In this document: positions 26,174-35,160 of the stretch, in pieces
Numbering within the stretch: the first letter of the stretch is position 1
How the letters are laid out: the number at the start of each line of letters is the position of its first letter
Assembly: GCF_900107685.1 (NCBI RefSeq)
Contig: NZ_FNRQ01000008.1
Location: 1-64,000 of the forward strand
Origin: Paraburkholderia sartisoli
Lineage (GTDB): Bacteria; Pseudomonadota; Gammaproteobacteria; Burkholderiales; Burkholderiaceae
DNA: 64,000 bases
Reading direction: 5' to 3'
Translations under genes and position numbers: made by a program
The notes under the pieces: model-generated
What the model was told of the DNA's origin: nothing
What the model saw: only the letters and a program-made list of their open reading frames with translations
The model's database searches: none

Positions 26174-27607
26174 TTATTTCGCGGGCTGGATCTTCGGCGA
26201 AACCCACTCGTTTTTCAGGAGCGCCGGCTTCGGCCAGTAGTAGCGCATCGCGATCATGAACTTGCCTTGCGGCGCGGGCAGCCAGTTCGATTCCTTGTCC
26301 TTGCCCGGCGATTCGTTCTGGATGTAGATCGTGTATCCGCCGTCCGGGTCGGTCTTCAGATCGGGCAGCATCGGCGAATTGATCAGATAGCGGTTGATCG
26401 GGTTCTTGACAAGAAGTTGTTCCGGCAGGTTATACATCGTCATCGACCAGAACGCGTTGACGGGCGGCAGCTGACCCTTCGCGAAATGCAGCGTGTAATG
26501 CTTGCTGCCATCCAGCGGCTGGCCGGTCGCATCCTTCTCCAGAATCGGATACAGCGCTTCGTCACGCGAATTCGCGCCGATGCCGACCTGCGTGCCCGTG
26601 GCGCGCGCCACATAGTCGTTCTTCAGAAACTTGCGGGTGCCGAACAACGTGTCGCTCCGGCCGCCAAGCGTTGCCCGGCGCGCATCGATCGCCTTCTGCC
26701 CGTCTTCCATGCCGGCCTTCAGCGCGGCCTGCGTGGCGGCCGGAAGCGCGGACACATCGAGCGGCTTGCCCGGCACGATTCCGATCTGCTCGAAGCGGTG
26801 ACGCAACGCCACCTCCGTCGGATTCACCGGCGCGAACTGCAGCACGAACGCAAGCTGGTTGAAGAATTCGAGCGACGTGTGTTCCGCGCCCGGCGGCAGC
26901 GGCTTGATCCAGTCGATAGCGGGCGCCGGCGGCGGCGCGGGCTGGCCTTCGAACGCCGAGAGCGGCTCGACCTTGTAGCCGGCCTGGATCTTCTTCACGT
27001 TGTCGAGATCGGCGGGATTGAAGAGCTGCGTGCGGCCCACCACGTTCACCATTTCGGTTTCCGCATGGATGACCTTGCTGATGCCCTTCGGCGTCGCGCC
27101 CTTCCAGCCGGGACCGGCGATCAGGTAATGGCCGCCCTGGTTACCCGTCGTGCGGCTGCCGATGTAGTCGAAGTTGAACGTGTACAGATCCATCAGCTGG
27201 AATACGAAGTACCGGTTCTTCTCCATCGGCGGAATCGTGATGACGACCGGCTCCGCGCGCAGGTCCAGCCCGGCGAACGTGTACGGCGTATCGGAATTGG
27301 GCGTGACGAACGCGGTGTCATCAGGCGTGAAGACGCGCGCGATATTCAGGATCGAATTGAACGGCCCCTTGTACTGCGAGCCGGTCTTGTCGATGGAGAA
27401 CGCGTACATCGTGCGGTACATATCGACCATCGGCGTGCCGAAAATGTAGGCTTCCTTTGCAATGGACTCGATCTGTGCCGGTTTCAACGTGGCGGCTCCC
27501 GCGGAAGGGTGTGACGCGCTATCGCTGGTCGCGGCCTGGGCCGTGGCCATGGGAATCATCGTAACGGGCAACAGCAGGGAGAGACAGACGATCTTCTTTT
27601 TGAGCAT
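26174..27607 (-). CDS. DUF1254/DUF1214 secreted protein
   Basis: A 477-residue exported protein. The signal peptide is about MLKKKIVCLSLLLPVTMIP and beyond, with a likely cut after ATAQA. The N-terminal DUF1254 part has EAYIFGTPMVDMYRTMYAF, FVTPNSDTPYTFAGLDLRAE and NRYFVFQLMDLYTFNFDYIG. The C-terminal DUF1214 part has NAFWSMTMYNLPEQLL, NRYLINSPM and GGYTIYIQNESPG. The function is not known. ATG 27607 was chosen because CAGGATTGTCC precedes it and a signal peptide begins there. It lies 155 bases beyond the CheY stop and has its own terminator. Confidence 0.88.
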   Translation of the reverse strand: MLKKKIVCLSLLLPVTMIPMATAQAATSDSASHPSAGAATLKPAQIESIAKEAYIFGTPMVDMYRTMYAFSIDKTGSQYKGPFNSILNIARVFTPDDTAFVTPNSDTPYTFAGLDLRAEPVVITIPPMEKNRYFVFQLMDLYTFNFDYIGSRTTGNQGGHYLIAGPGWKGATPKGISKVIHAETEMVNVVGRTQLFNPADLDNVKKIQAGYKVEPLSAFEGQPAPPPAPAIDWIKPLPPGAEHTSLEFFNQLAFVLQFAPVNPTEVALRHRFEQIGIVPGKPLDVSALPAATQAALKAGMEDGQKAIDARRATLGGRSDTLFGTRKFLKNDYVARATGTQVGIGANSRDEALYPILEKDATGQPLDGSKHYTLHFAKGQLPPVNAFWSMTMYNLPEQLLVKNPINRYLINSPMLPDLKTDPDGGYTIYIQNESPGKDKESNWLPAPQGKFMIAMRYYWPKPALLKNEWVSPKIQPAK

Positions 27608-27816
27608 GGACAATCCTGTGCGAGTCTGGAGATGACCGCGTCGACGGCGTTCGCGGATCAACGCATTCTAGCGCGCGGATGCACGCCTTCGATCAAACAG
27701 ATTCGCACTCCATGCATTGTGCATGACATAACGCAGAGATGCGGCGTCCTGAAGCGGCGTTCGTGATCGTTCCAGTGCGGCGGATACGAACCCTTCTGAA
27801 GGAACGCGCCCAGCGC

Positions 27817-28182
27817 TCAGCCCGCCAGCTTCCTGAACGTTTCCAGCACGGCGTCACCCTTGAACGGCTTCACGATCCAGCCCTTCACGCCCGCCGCCTT
27901 GCCGCGTTCCTTCATCGCGGGGCTGCTTTCCGTGGTCAGCATGATCACGTTCACGGCATGATTCGCCAGTTCGCCGCGGATCTTCTCGACCATCGTCAGG
28001 CCGTCCATGTTCGGCATGTTGACGTCGCTGATCACGAGCCGGATACCCGGGCTTGCCTTCAGGCGCGCGAGGCCGTCCTTGCCATCGACGGCCGTATCGA
28101 CGTCGAGACCGTTCTTGCGCAGAAAGCCGGCGACCTCGTCGCGCACGGTGCCCGAGTCGTCCACCACCAGAATCTTCGACAT
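27817..28182 (-). CDS. CheY-like single-domain response regulator
   Basis: A 121-residue receiver domain with no output domain. Acidic pocket Asp8 and Asp9 lie in VVDDSGTVR, phosphoacceptor Asp53 in ISDVNMPNMDG, the conserved Thr in MLTTESS and Lys in IVKPF. It is the last gene of the four-gene chemosensory-like operon, starting 29 bases after the CheX-like gene. It should receive phosphate from the kinase at 29546-31927 and be reset by the CheX-like protein. What it binds downstream cannot be told here. Confidence 0.93.
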   Translation of the reverse strand: MSKILVVDDSGTVRDEVAGFLRKNGLDVDTAVDGKDGLARLKASPGIRLVISDVNMPNMDGLTMVEKIRGELANHAVNVIMLTTESSPAMKERGKAAGVKGWIVKPFKGDAVLETFRKLAG

Positions 28183-28211
28183 GTTTTTTCCTGTGACGTC
28201 AGTTGCAAAAT

Positions 28212-28751
28212 TCAGAACAATTCGAGTTCGCCGCTGGTTTCCTCGACTGCGCTCACTTCCGCGGCGAAATCCAGCGGCGCGTGCGCGCAGACGCAGACCG
28301 TCGCGCCAAGCCGGACCGAACCGTTGATCGTGATGGCGAACGTCGCGAGATAACCGGGTTTCAGCTCTTCCAGATACGGCAGGCAGCGCGCGCTCAGCAC
28401 GTAAGGCGTCGACATGCCGAGGTCCGGAAAGTGCTCCAGCAACGCCTGGTTCATCGCGCCACTACAGAGATTACAGGTCTCGAGAAACACTTCGCGAAAC
28501 GTCGCGCCGTCTTCGTTCCTCACGAAGTACTCGCGCGTGGCGGCGTCTTCGTCGAAATGCAGCACGAGCAGCATCCTGAAGACGATCGACGAGATCGTCA
28601 GAACCACGACGTTTTCGGCGCGTTCAGGCCCGGTGGCGCCCTCGCCGGCCGGCACGATCTCGCAGCTGTCGCCCGCCTGCACCGGCAATCGCGCGCGCGC
28701 CGCCTTTTGAAAAATGCGCTCGAAGCTTTCCTTTGCGTGCTGACTGATCAC
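28212..28751 (-). CDS. CheX-like phosphatase
   Basis: A 179-residue protein. The CheX/CheC-type active-site motif appears as ETCNLCSGAMNQ, with Glu91, Asn94 and Gly98 in the E-x2-N-x3-G arrangement. The C-terminal half has the family pattern of hydrophobic strands ending in VRLGATVCVCAHA. CheX and CheC proteins remove phosphate from CheY. I take GTG 28751 as the start: GTGA overlaps the stop of the MCP-like gene by four bases, and the open frame further upstream is only antiphase to that gene. Confidence 0.8.
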   Translation of the reverse strand: MISQHAKESFERIFQKAARARLPVQAGDSCEIVPAGEGATGPERAENVVVLTISSIVFRMLLVLHFDEDAATREYFVRNEDGATFREVFLETCNLCSGAMNQALLEHFPDLGMSTPYVLSARCLPYLEELKPGYLATFAITINGSVRLGATVCVCAHAPLDFAAEVSAVEETSGELELF

Positions 28752-29482
28752 GTCGGCGCCTGCTCGAAGCGGGACTGGAACTGGCTCGCGAGCGCCGCGA
28801 CGCTGCCAAGCGACGCAGTAATCATTTTTCCGCCGGCCTGGATGTCCTGGAACGTGCCCGTTGTCGTGAGGTCGCTGCGGTGCAGGCTGTCGCGATAGCT
28901 CTTCGACAGTTCTTCCGAGCGTGCCGCGAGCGAGCGCACCTCGCTCGCCACGACCGCGAAGCCGCGTCCAGCCGTGCCGGCGCGCGCGGCCTCGATCGAC
29001 GCGTTCAGCGAGACGATCACCACGTGCCTCACGATCGACGAAAGCTCCTGATTCTTCGCGTGCATGTCCTGGTTCTGCGCCATCAGCGAGATCATCTGTT
29101 CGTGCCAGCGCTCGAACGTCGCGCCAAGGCTCTTCAGACGCGACGCTTCGCCCACGATCTGCTCTGCAAGCGCGGCCCATTGATGCCGGTCCTCCGTCGC
29201 GGCGTTCATCAAGGCGCGGATGTTTTCCGCCGCGTCGGCCTCGCTCGCGAGGGCCTCGCGCAGCGCGGCCATCTGCGTCTCGAGCTGTTGCTTTTCCTGC
29301 TCGGCCTGCTCGATCAACGCGCGCTGCGTGGCGCTCCCCAGAGCCTGCGCCTCGATGTGCGCCTGCGCTTCGGATCGCTGCCGCCTGCGTGCGCGGACGA
29401 CGTAAAAGCGGTGCGCCGCGAACGCGAGCACGCCGCTCACCGCGCCGCCAGCGAGCGCCGCCAGACAATACTGTTCAATCAC
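28748..29482 (-). CDS. Minimal membrane-anchored MCP-like signalling protein
   Basis: A 244-residue protein with one N-terminal membrane helix (about residues 6-24) and no periplasmic or HAMP domain. A long coiled coil (about 30-130) follows, then an MCP hairpin tip: SLNASIEAARAG (158-169) and GRGFAVVASEVRSLAARS (172-189). The C-terminal return arm is short. The tip motif is the one that contacts CheA and CheW in chemoreceptors. The start is GTG 29482 with GGACAG upstream; no in-frame ATG fits. It lies 63 bases after the kinase gene and overlaps the CheX-like gene. It probably scaffolds or controls that kinase. Confidence 0.85.
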   Translation of the reverse strand: MIEQYCLAALAGGAVSGVLAFAAHRFYVVRARRRQRSEAQAHIEAQALGSATQRALIEQAEQEKQQLETQMAALREALASEADAAENIRALMNAATEDRHQWAALAEQIVGEASRLKSLGATFERWHEQMISLMAQNQDMHAKNQELSSIVRHVVIVSLNASIEAARAGTAGRGFAVVASEVRSLAARSEELSKSYRDSLHRSDLTTTGTFQDIQAGGKMITASLGSVAALASQFQSRFEQAPT

Positions 29483-29545
29483 AACCTGTCCTTCTGGAGA
29501 TCCATCGGGCGATGGGGAAGAAATTCGCGCGACTGGCGTTTCAGT

Positions 29546-31927
29546 TCAGCCGACGAGCGCGCCAGCCCGCGACGCGTTGACGTCGCTACGCGCGTCCGTG
29601 CCGAGGCTGTCGACCGCCACGCTGTCCGGCAGGCAGACGACCGTCTGAAACTGCCGGAAGTCGGCGCCATGACGATCGTCGGTGAAACGCAGCTCGATGC
29701 GGCCGTGTTCGCGCGCGAGGAAATCCCTCACCGCGTCCATGCCGACGCCACGCCCCGACACTTCGGTGATCGCGTGAGCCGTCGAAAAACCCGGCCGGAA
29801 AATCAGCTGCGCGACGGCGTCGTCGTCCAGCTTTTCGCCAGCGGCAATCCAGCCGCGTTCGATCGCGATGCCCCGGATGCGCGCCAGTGCAAGGCCGCGT
29901 CCGTCGTCGCTGAGCGTGACCTGAAGCATGTCGTGATCGACGCCCACTTCGATGTCAATCGCACCGGCCGCCGGCTTGCCGTTCGCGATGCGTTCATCGC
30001 TGCTCTCAATGCCGTGGTCGATCGAATTGCGCAGCAGGTGCATGAACACGTTGCGCAACGTGCCGGCGGCGTGGCTGCGCAGGCGGTAGCCGTTGTCGTC
30101 GATGCGCACCGCCGGCACCGCCTTGCCCAGTTCCTGCGCAAGCGACGGCAACGATTCGAGCACGCCCGCGAGCGATTCGCCAACGCTCTCGGTCCCCACC
30201 AGACGCAGCGTCCGATGCACCGCGTCGCGCATTGCAACCAGTTCGTCGAGACTCGCGACGTTCGCGGTTTCGAGCAGTTGCAGGCTCTCGCGGATGTGCG
30301 CGCGATCAACCATCAGATAGTGCTCGACGTGACCGCCACGCGACGCGCCCTTGCGTCCGAGGCTGACTTCGTTGATCGTCGCGTAGCTTTCGATCGCTTC
30401 GCGGACACGCGCAAGTTCCTGCATCAGGTCGTCCTGATCCCACGCGCGATCGGCGTCGGCCTGGCGCAGCTCGTGATAGCGCTGCTCCGTCTCGTGTACG
30501 ACGTTGGTCAGATACTGAAGGTTGTAGGTGCGCGCGTTGCCCTTGATCGTGTGCATGTTGCGGAAGAGTTCGGCGATCGCCGCGCCGTCGGCCTGCGAAT
30601 GCTTGCGGATGATCCGCTCGTTCTCGCTGACGAAGCCCGCTGAACTCTCGATGAACTGCTGGAATTTTTCCTCGCTCACCGCAAGAATCTCGCCGATCAT
30701 CTCCAGCCGGCGCTGCTGCTCGCTCGCCTGCGCCGCGAGCTCGCGCAACTCGGTGACGTCGCGCACGCACAGCATCAGGCGCACGACCGTGTCGCTTTCG
30801 TCGGTGATCGCGGACCAGCTGAGATCGAGCGTCTTCTCGCGGCCGTCAGGCATGCGCCGCGTGATTTCGTTCACGAGCAGATGCTGGTTGAACGCGAAGT
30901 TGATGCAGTCTTCGCCAAGGCATGCATGCACGGCGGCGTCGATCTGCGAGAGCACGTCAGCGCCAGGGTCCGTGTCGGCGAACACCAGTTCCATCAGGCC
31001 GCGACCCGCGATGTCGCGCGTTTCGAAGATCGCTTCCAGATACGCCGAATACTCGGCGTGAATCACCGCGCCATCGACGACCGTCAGGATGCCCTGCTGC
31101 ATGTTCTGCAACATCGCCTGAATATCGGCGGTTTTCTGCTTGAGCAGCGCCGAGCTTTCCTGGATCCTCGCGATCATGCCGTTGAACGCGACGATCGAAT
31201 GACCAATCTCGTCCATGCGCCCAACCGGCACGCGACGCGTGAAATCCTGGCTCGATGCGATCTCGCTCATCATCGCCTGCATGCGGCTCAGCGGTCGCGT
31301 GATCTGCCGGTACAGCAGCGCGCCGATCAGCGTGAGCAGCAGCACCGCGATGCCCGTCACGATCGCAATCGCCGTTGTCGTGGTGGACAGCGTCGCGTTG
31401 AGCGAGGTGATGGCGTCGTCTTTCTCGCGGTTTTTCTCGACGCGCAGCGTTTCGACGATCCCTTCGAGTTCGTCGCGATACTGCGCGACGTTGGCGAACA
31501 GAAACGCCTGCGCGAGTTCGTTCTTGCCGGCGGCTTTCATCGTCGCCGTTTCGTTGATCGCCGCGAAGTAGTTTTCGACGCTGTCGCGCGCCTGCGCGAC
31601 CAGCCCTTTCTGCGCGTGGCTCGCGGCCGCGCGGTCCTGCAACGCGAGCGCGCGTTGCAGCGAGGCTTTCTTCGTCTTGAGTTCTTCCTCGGCCTGCGCG
31701 ACCACGTTGCCATCGGGCGCGTAGACGAGTGTCATCGTGGCGAGCTGCACGTCCTTGACCTGCGAGACGAGATCGGCGGAAGCCAGCGTGCCGGGCACGA
31801 CGCCTTCGGTCACCTGACGGACTTCGGCCGCGCTGCGCCGTGTCTGGTAGACGGCGTAACCGCCAATGGCCGAGAGCGCGACGAACATCAGAACAACGAG
31901 CAGCGTAATGCGATGACGGATAGTCAT
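29546..31927 (-). CDS. Membrane CheA-like kinase: 4HB sensor, HAMP, PAS-like, Hpt, HATPase
   Basis: A 793-residue sensor kinase. Domains in order: membrane helix 1 (about 8-27), four-helix-bundle periplasmic sensor (about 30-185), membrane helix 2 (about 186-205), HAMP (about 207-260), PAS-like domain (about 265-395), Hpt domain with phosphorylatable His459 in MHTIKGNART, linker, and a CheA-type ATPase. The ATPase has the N-box LLRNSIDHGIE near 634, DDGRGL near 675 and GRGVGMDAV near 725. There is no DHp dimerisation domain and no CheW-like regulatory domain, so this is neither a standard histidine kinase nor a full CheA. ATG 31927 is used; TTG 31933 is an alternative. It is the first gene of the operon. 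Confidence 0.9.
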   Translation of the reverse strand: MTIRHRITLLVVLMFVALSAIGGYAVYQTRRSAAEVRQVTEGVVPGTLASADLVSQVKDVQLATMTLVYAPDGNVVAQAEEELKTKKASLQRALALQDRAAASHAQKGLVAQARDSVENYFAAINETATMKAAGKNELAQAFLFANVAQYRDELEGIVETLRVEKNREKDDAITSLNATLSTTTTAIAIVTGIAVLLLTLIGALLYRQITRPLSRMQAMMSEIASSQDFTRRVPVGRMDEIGHSIVAFNGMIARIQESSALLKQKTADIQAMLQNMQQGILTVVDGAVIHAEYSAYLEAIFETRDIAGRGLMELVFADTDPGADVLSQIDAAVHACLGEDCINFAFNQHLLVNEITRRMPDGREKTLDLSWSAITDESDTVVRLMLCVRDVTELRELAAQASEQQRRLEMIGEILAVSEEKFQQFIESSAGFVSENERIIRKHSQADGAAIAELFRNMHTIKGNARTYNLQYLTNVVHETEQRYHELRQADADRAWDQDDLMQELARVREAIESYATINEVSLGRKGASRGGHVEHYLMVDRAHIRESLQLLETANVASLDELVAMRDAVHRTLRLVGTESVGESLAGVLESLPSLAQELGKAVPAVRIDDNGYRLRSHAAGTLRNVFMHLLRNSIDHGIESSDERIANGKPAAGAIDIEVGVDHDMLQVTLSDDGRGLALARIRGIAIERGWIAAGEKLDDDAVAQLIFRPGFSTAHAITEVSGRGVGMDAVRDFLAREHGRIELRFTDDRHGADFRQFQTVVCLPDSVAVDSLGTDARSDVNASRAGALVG

Positions 31928-32135
31928 GTACAACCCCCGGGGTCAACCAGCGTATCGGGCCTGCGTGACAGACCGATCGCCTTTTAAGATGTTTCGAATG
32001 GTCGAGCGCGGTGATTATTCGGGAGGGATGTGACGGACCGATGACGCATCGCGATTCTTCGATGCGTGGTGAAGGCGAAAGCGAAGGTGAAGGCGCGACG
32101 GGATGCGCCGCGCGCCCGGTTGAAGGCGCGCGTAC

Positions 32136-32429
32136 TCAGGCGAAATCGGGGACGAGAACGAGCGGCGGTTCGAACGCGGCCCAGTGGGTCCAGCCCGGCG
32201 CCTGACCGGACGACTTGATCCGCACGGCGCGCGAGCCGTCGACGAAAACCAGCGACTCGATGTCGAGTCCGCTTTCGTCAGCGGCATTACTCACGTCGAC
32301 GCGGCCCTGTTGATGGGTAAAGTCGAGGTTGCCCTCGCGCAACAGGTTGAGGTACGTATCGTTCCCGGCGAGAGCCGGCTTGCGGTCCCAGCGGTTTAAA
32401 AGTGTGACTGCAATTTCGGCATCGAACAT
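32136..32429 (-). CDS. Small conserved-looking protein of unknown function
   Basis: A 97-residue soluble protein, acidic in the middle (FVDGSRAVRIKSSG, WTHWAAFEPPLVLVPDF at the end). AGGAGAGATC precedes the ATG, which strongly supports translation. No known domain is recognised. It stands alone between the chemosensory operon and a hydrolase gene. Confidence 0.65.
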   Translation of the reverse strand: MFDAEIAVTLLNRWDRKPALAGNDTYLNLLREGNLDFTHQQGRVDVSNAADESGLDIESLVFVDGSRAVRIKSSGQAPGWTHWAAFEPPLVLVPDFA

Positions 32430-32698
32430 GTGATCTCTCCTTGCCTGTGCGTCATGGCCACGCGGAAGGCATATGCCCAGGCGCTCCGTCGGGCGCCTCG
32501 AGCAGTCTGGAAGACACCATTGATCCGGCCACTATACTGGAAAAACAAATAAATGGTGCGACGCACAATGCGTGTCACATCACGCCCGCTGTCTTTTTCC
32601 GGCGCAACCGCCCTGCACCCGCCACGCCAGAAACGGTGACGGTGCAGGCGGTTGCGGGTACAACGGCCCGAAAGAAAGCTTGCGTCAAACAGGCCGCG

Positions 32699-33520
32699 TC
32701 ACGACTCGAGAAACGCCAGCAGGTCGGCGTTGACCTGGTCGGCCATCGTGATGCACATGCCGTGCGGGCCGCCGGCGTAGACCTTCAGCGTCGCGTCGGG
32801 GATGATTTTCGCGGACAGACGACCCGCTTCGTCGATCGGCACGATCTGGTCGTCGTCGCCGTGCAGCACGAGCGCGGGCACGTCGATCTTTCTCAGGTCT
32901 TCGGTGTAGTCGACTTCGGAAAACTGCCTGATGCAGTCGTACTGGCCGCTGATCGAGCCCTGCATGCCCTGCGCCCAGAATGAATCGATCACACCCTGCG
33001 ACACCTTCGCGTCCGGCCGGTTGTAGCCATGAAACGGGACCGCCAGATCCTGGTAAAACTGCGAGCGGTTGTCGGCCACGCTCTTGCGGATACCATCGAA
33101 CACGTCGATCGGCACGCCGTTAGGATGCGCGGCGGTCTTCGCCATCAGTGGCGGCACCGCGCCGATCAGCACGACTTTCGCGACGCGCATCGTCCCGTGC
33201 CGGCCGATGTAGTGCGCGACTTCGCCGCCGCCCGTGGAATGACCGACGAGCATGGCGTCCTTCAGGTCGAGATGCACGATGAGGGCAGCGAGATCGTCGG
33301 CGTAGGTGTCCATGTCGTTGCCGCTCCACGTCTGGCTGGAACGGCCATGACCGCGCCGGTCGTGCGCGATGACCCGGTAACCCTTCTGGACGAGAAACAG
33401 CATCTGCGCGTCCCACGCGTCGGCGCTCAACGGCCAGCCGTGCGAGAAGACGACGGGGCGCCCCGTGCCCCAGTCCTTGTAAAAAATCTCCGTGCCGTCT
33501 TTCGTCGTGATCGTGCTCAT
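32699..33520 (-). CDS. Alpha/beta-hydrolase, non-haem chloroperoxidase type
   Basis: A 273-residue serine hydrolase. FSHGWPLSADAWDAQM holds the oxyanion-site HGW, IAHDRRGHGRSSQ is a family signature, the catalytic Ser lies in VGHSTGGGE, the Asp in LHGDDDQIVP and the His in GGPHGMCITM. The family includes cofactor-free chloroperoxidases that mostly act as esterases or perhydrolases. ATG 33520 has CCAGGAGATG before it. It is divergent from the TAXI protein gene. Confidence 0.92.
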   Translation of the reverse strand: MSTITTKDGTEIFYKDWGTGRPVVFSHGWPLSADAWDAQMLFLVQKGYRVIAHDRRGHGRSSQTWSGNDMDTYADDLAALIVHLDLKDAMLVGHSTGGGEVAHYIGRHGTMRVAKVVLIGAVPPLMAKTAAHPNGVPIDVFDGIRKSVADNRSQFYQDLAVPFHGYNRPDAKVSQGVIDSFWAQGMQGSISGQYDCIRQFSEVDYTEDLRKIDVPALVLHGDDDQIVPIDEAGRLSAKIIPDATLKVYAGGPHGMCITMADQVNADLLAFLES

Positions 33521-33731
33521 GGAATCATCTCCTGGGTAGATGGATGGATCGGACTGCCCGACTGCTGTCTTGCGCGGTAAGCTTCCAGCAGATACTAGAC
33601 CATCATCGTGACACCGTCGCACTCGTGGTCAGCTGGCGCGTGCGGTCATGAAAGCATTCCGGGCTGTCGTGCGCGTCGCGCTGCGGGCGATGCGACGCGC
33701 GGGCCCACAACAGCCATCCGGGGAACGACGT

Positions 33732-35087
33732 ATGAGCGAGCGTCACGAGCAGGACACGCCGCGCCGACGCTACGGCCATGCCGCGACGGAATGGCACGAT
33801 CACCTTCTCGTCTGGGGGCCGGCCACCCTGCTGTGCGCGCTGGCGCTCGGGCTCTTCATCTGGCTCGTCGATCCCGCGCCGCCGAAAGTGATCGTCATGA
33901 GCGCGGGGCCGGCGGACAGCACGTTGCTGCCCGCCGCCGAGGCGTACCGCGAGATTCTCGCGCGCAACGGCATCACGCTGAAGGTGCTGACGTCCGCTGG
34001 TTCGGTGCAGAACCTGCAACGCCTGCTCGATCCGAAACAGCACGTGGACCTCGCGCTCGTGCAGGGCGGCATCGCCCAGGGCGTGGATACGTCGTCGCTG
34101 ATGTCACTCGGCAGCGTGTTCTACGCGCCGGTCGTGGTGTTCTATCGGGGCCACGGCATGGACCGGCTTTCGCAGTTCGCGGGCAAGCGCATCGCGATCG
34201 GCCGGGAAGGCAGCGGCACGCGCCTGCTCTCGCTTGCGCTCCTGAGCGCGAACGGAATCGAGCCGGGCGGCACCACGACGCTCCTGCCCAGCGACGGTGC
34301 CGAAGCCGCCAGACAGGTCGTGACGGGACAGGCGGACGCCGCCATTTTCAACGGCGATTCGGCCACGCGCGCGATGATGCTGCGGCTGTTGCAGGTGCCC
34401 GGCGTGTCGGTGCTGGACTTCTCGGAGGCGGCGGCCTACACGCGGCGCTTTCCTTACCTGAATGAAATCGACCTGCCGCCGGGGCTCCTGGATCTCGGGC
34501 ACAAGATTCCGCCCGACACCATTCATCTGATCAGTCCGACGGTCGAAATCGTCGCGCGTTCGACCCTGCATCCGGCCATTTCCGATCTGCTCATCGAAGC
34601 GGCGCAACAGGTTCACGGCACGGCCGGCCTGTTGCAGCATGCCGGCGAGTTTCCGAGTCCGATTGCGCACGAATACCGGATCAGCGAAGACGCGATACGC
34701 TATTACCGGTCCGGCAAGAGCTTCTTCTATCGCAACCTGCCGTTCTGGCTGGCGAGTCTCGCCGACCGCTTGCTGGTGGTGCTGCTGCCCGCGCTGGTGC
34801 TGCTCGTTCCCGCGTTGCGCACGATCCCGGCGCTGTATCGCTGGCGCGTGCGCTCGCGGATCTATCGCTGGTACGGTTCGCTGATCGCGATCGAACGCGG
34901 CGCGCTGGCAAAGGCATCGGGCGAAGAGCGCGACGCGCTGCTCAGGGAACTCGATCACATCGAAGAAGGCATCAACCGGATGAAGATGCCGCTCGCTCAT
35001 GCCGACGCGTTCTATGTGCTGCGCGAACACGTCGGCTTCGTGCGTTTCCGGCTAACGGGAGAACGACGCCCGCCATCGAACACGTAA
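33732..35087 (+). CDS. Membrane-tethered TAXI-type solute-binding protein
   Basis: A 451-residue protein. An N-terminal membrane anchor (about residues 27-49, WGPATLLCALALGLFIW) leads to a periplasmic TAXI-type binding domain (about 55-330) with VIVMSAGPADSTLLPAAEAY, VDLALVQGGIA and RIAIGREGSGTRLLS. A second membrane helix (about 340-365, LLVVLLPALVLLVPAL) and a 90-residue cytoplasmic tail rich in charged helices follow. Normal TAXI proteins are soluble and work with DctM-type permeases; none is nearby. ATG 33732 is preferred, though ATG 33648 is open in frame. A terminator follows at 35106. Confidence 0.85.
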   Translation: MSERHEQDTPRRRYGHAATEWHDHLLVWGPATLLCALALGLFIWLVDPAPPKVIVMSAGPADSTLLPAAEAYREILARNGITLKVLTSAGSVQNLQRLLDPKQHVDLALVQGGIAQGVDTSSLMSLGSVFYAPVVVFYRGHGMDRLSQFAGKRIAIGREGSGTRLLSLALLSANGIEPGGTTTLLPSDGAEAARQVVTGQADAAIFNGDSATRAMMLRLLQVPGVSVLDFSEAAAYTRRFPYLNEIDLPPGLLDLGHKIPPDTIHLISPTVEIVARSTLHPAISDLLIEAAQQVHGTAGLLQHAGEFPSPIAHEYRISEDAIRYYRSGKSFFYRNLPFWLASLADRLLVVLLPALVLLVPALRTIPALYRWRVRSRIYRWYGSLIAIERGALAKASGEERDALLRELDHIEEGINRMKMPLAHADAFYVLREHVGFVRFRLTGERRPPSNT

Positions 35088-35105
35088 CGCGTGCGCCAGA
35101 AACAA

Positions 35106-35131
35106 CGAAAGCCCGCCAATGCGGGCTTTCG
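35106..35131. terminator. Bidirectional terminator
   Basis: CGAAAGCCCGC (35106-35116) and GCGGGCTTTCG (35121-35131) form an exact 11-bp stem around the tetraloop CAAT. It lies 18 bases after the TAXI stop and 29 bases beyond the DUF4148 stop, between convergent genes, so it probably serves both. Confidence 0.85.
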
Positions 35132-35160
35132 ACATTTACAACGGGTACAGCGCGTGCGTT

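Noticed and set aside
28752..29468. Long minus-strand frame continuing upstream of the CheX-like gene
   Set aside because: It is antiphase to the MCP-like gene, has Arg/Gly/Ala-rich random composition and no domain; only the part from GTG 28751 is coding.
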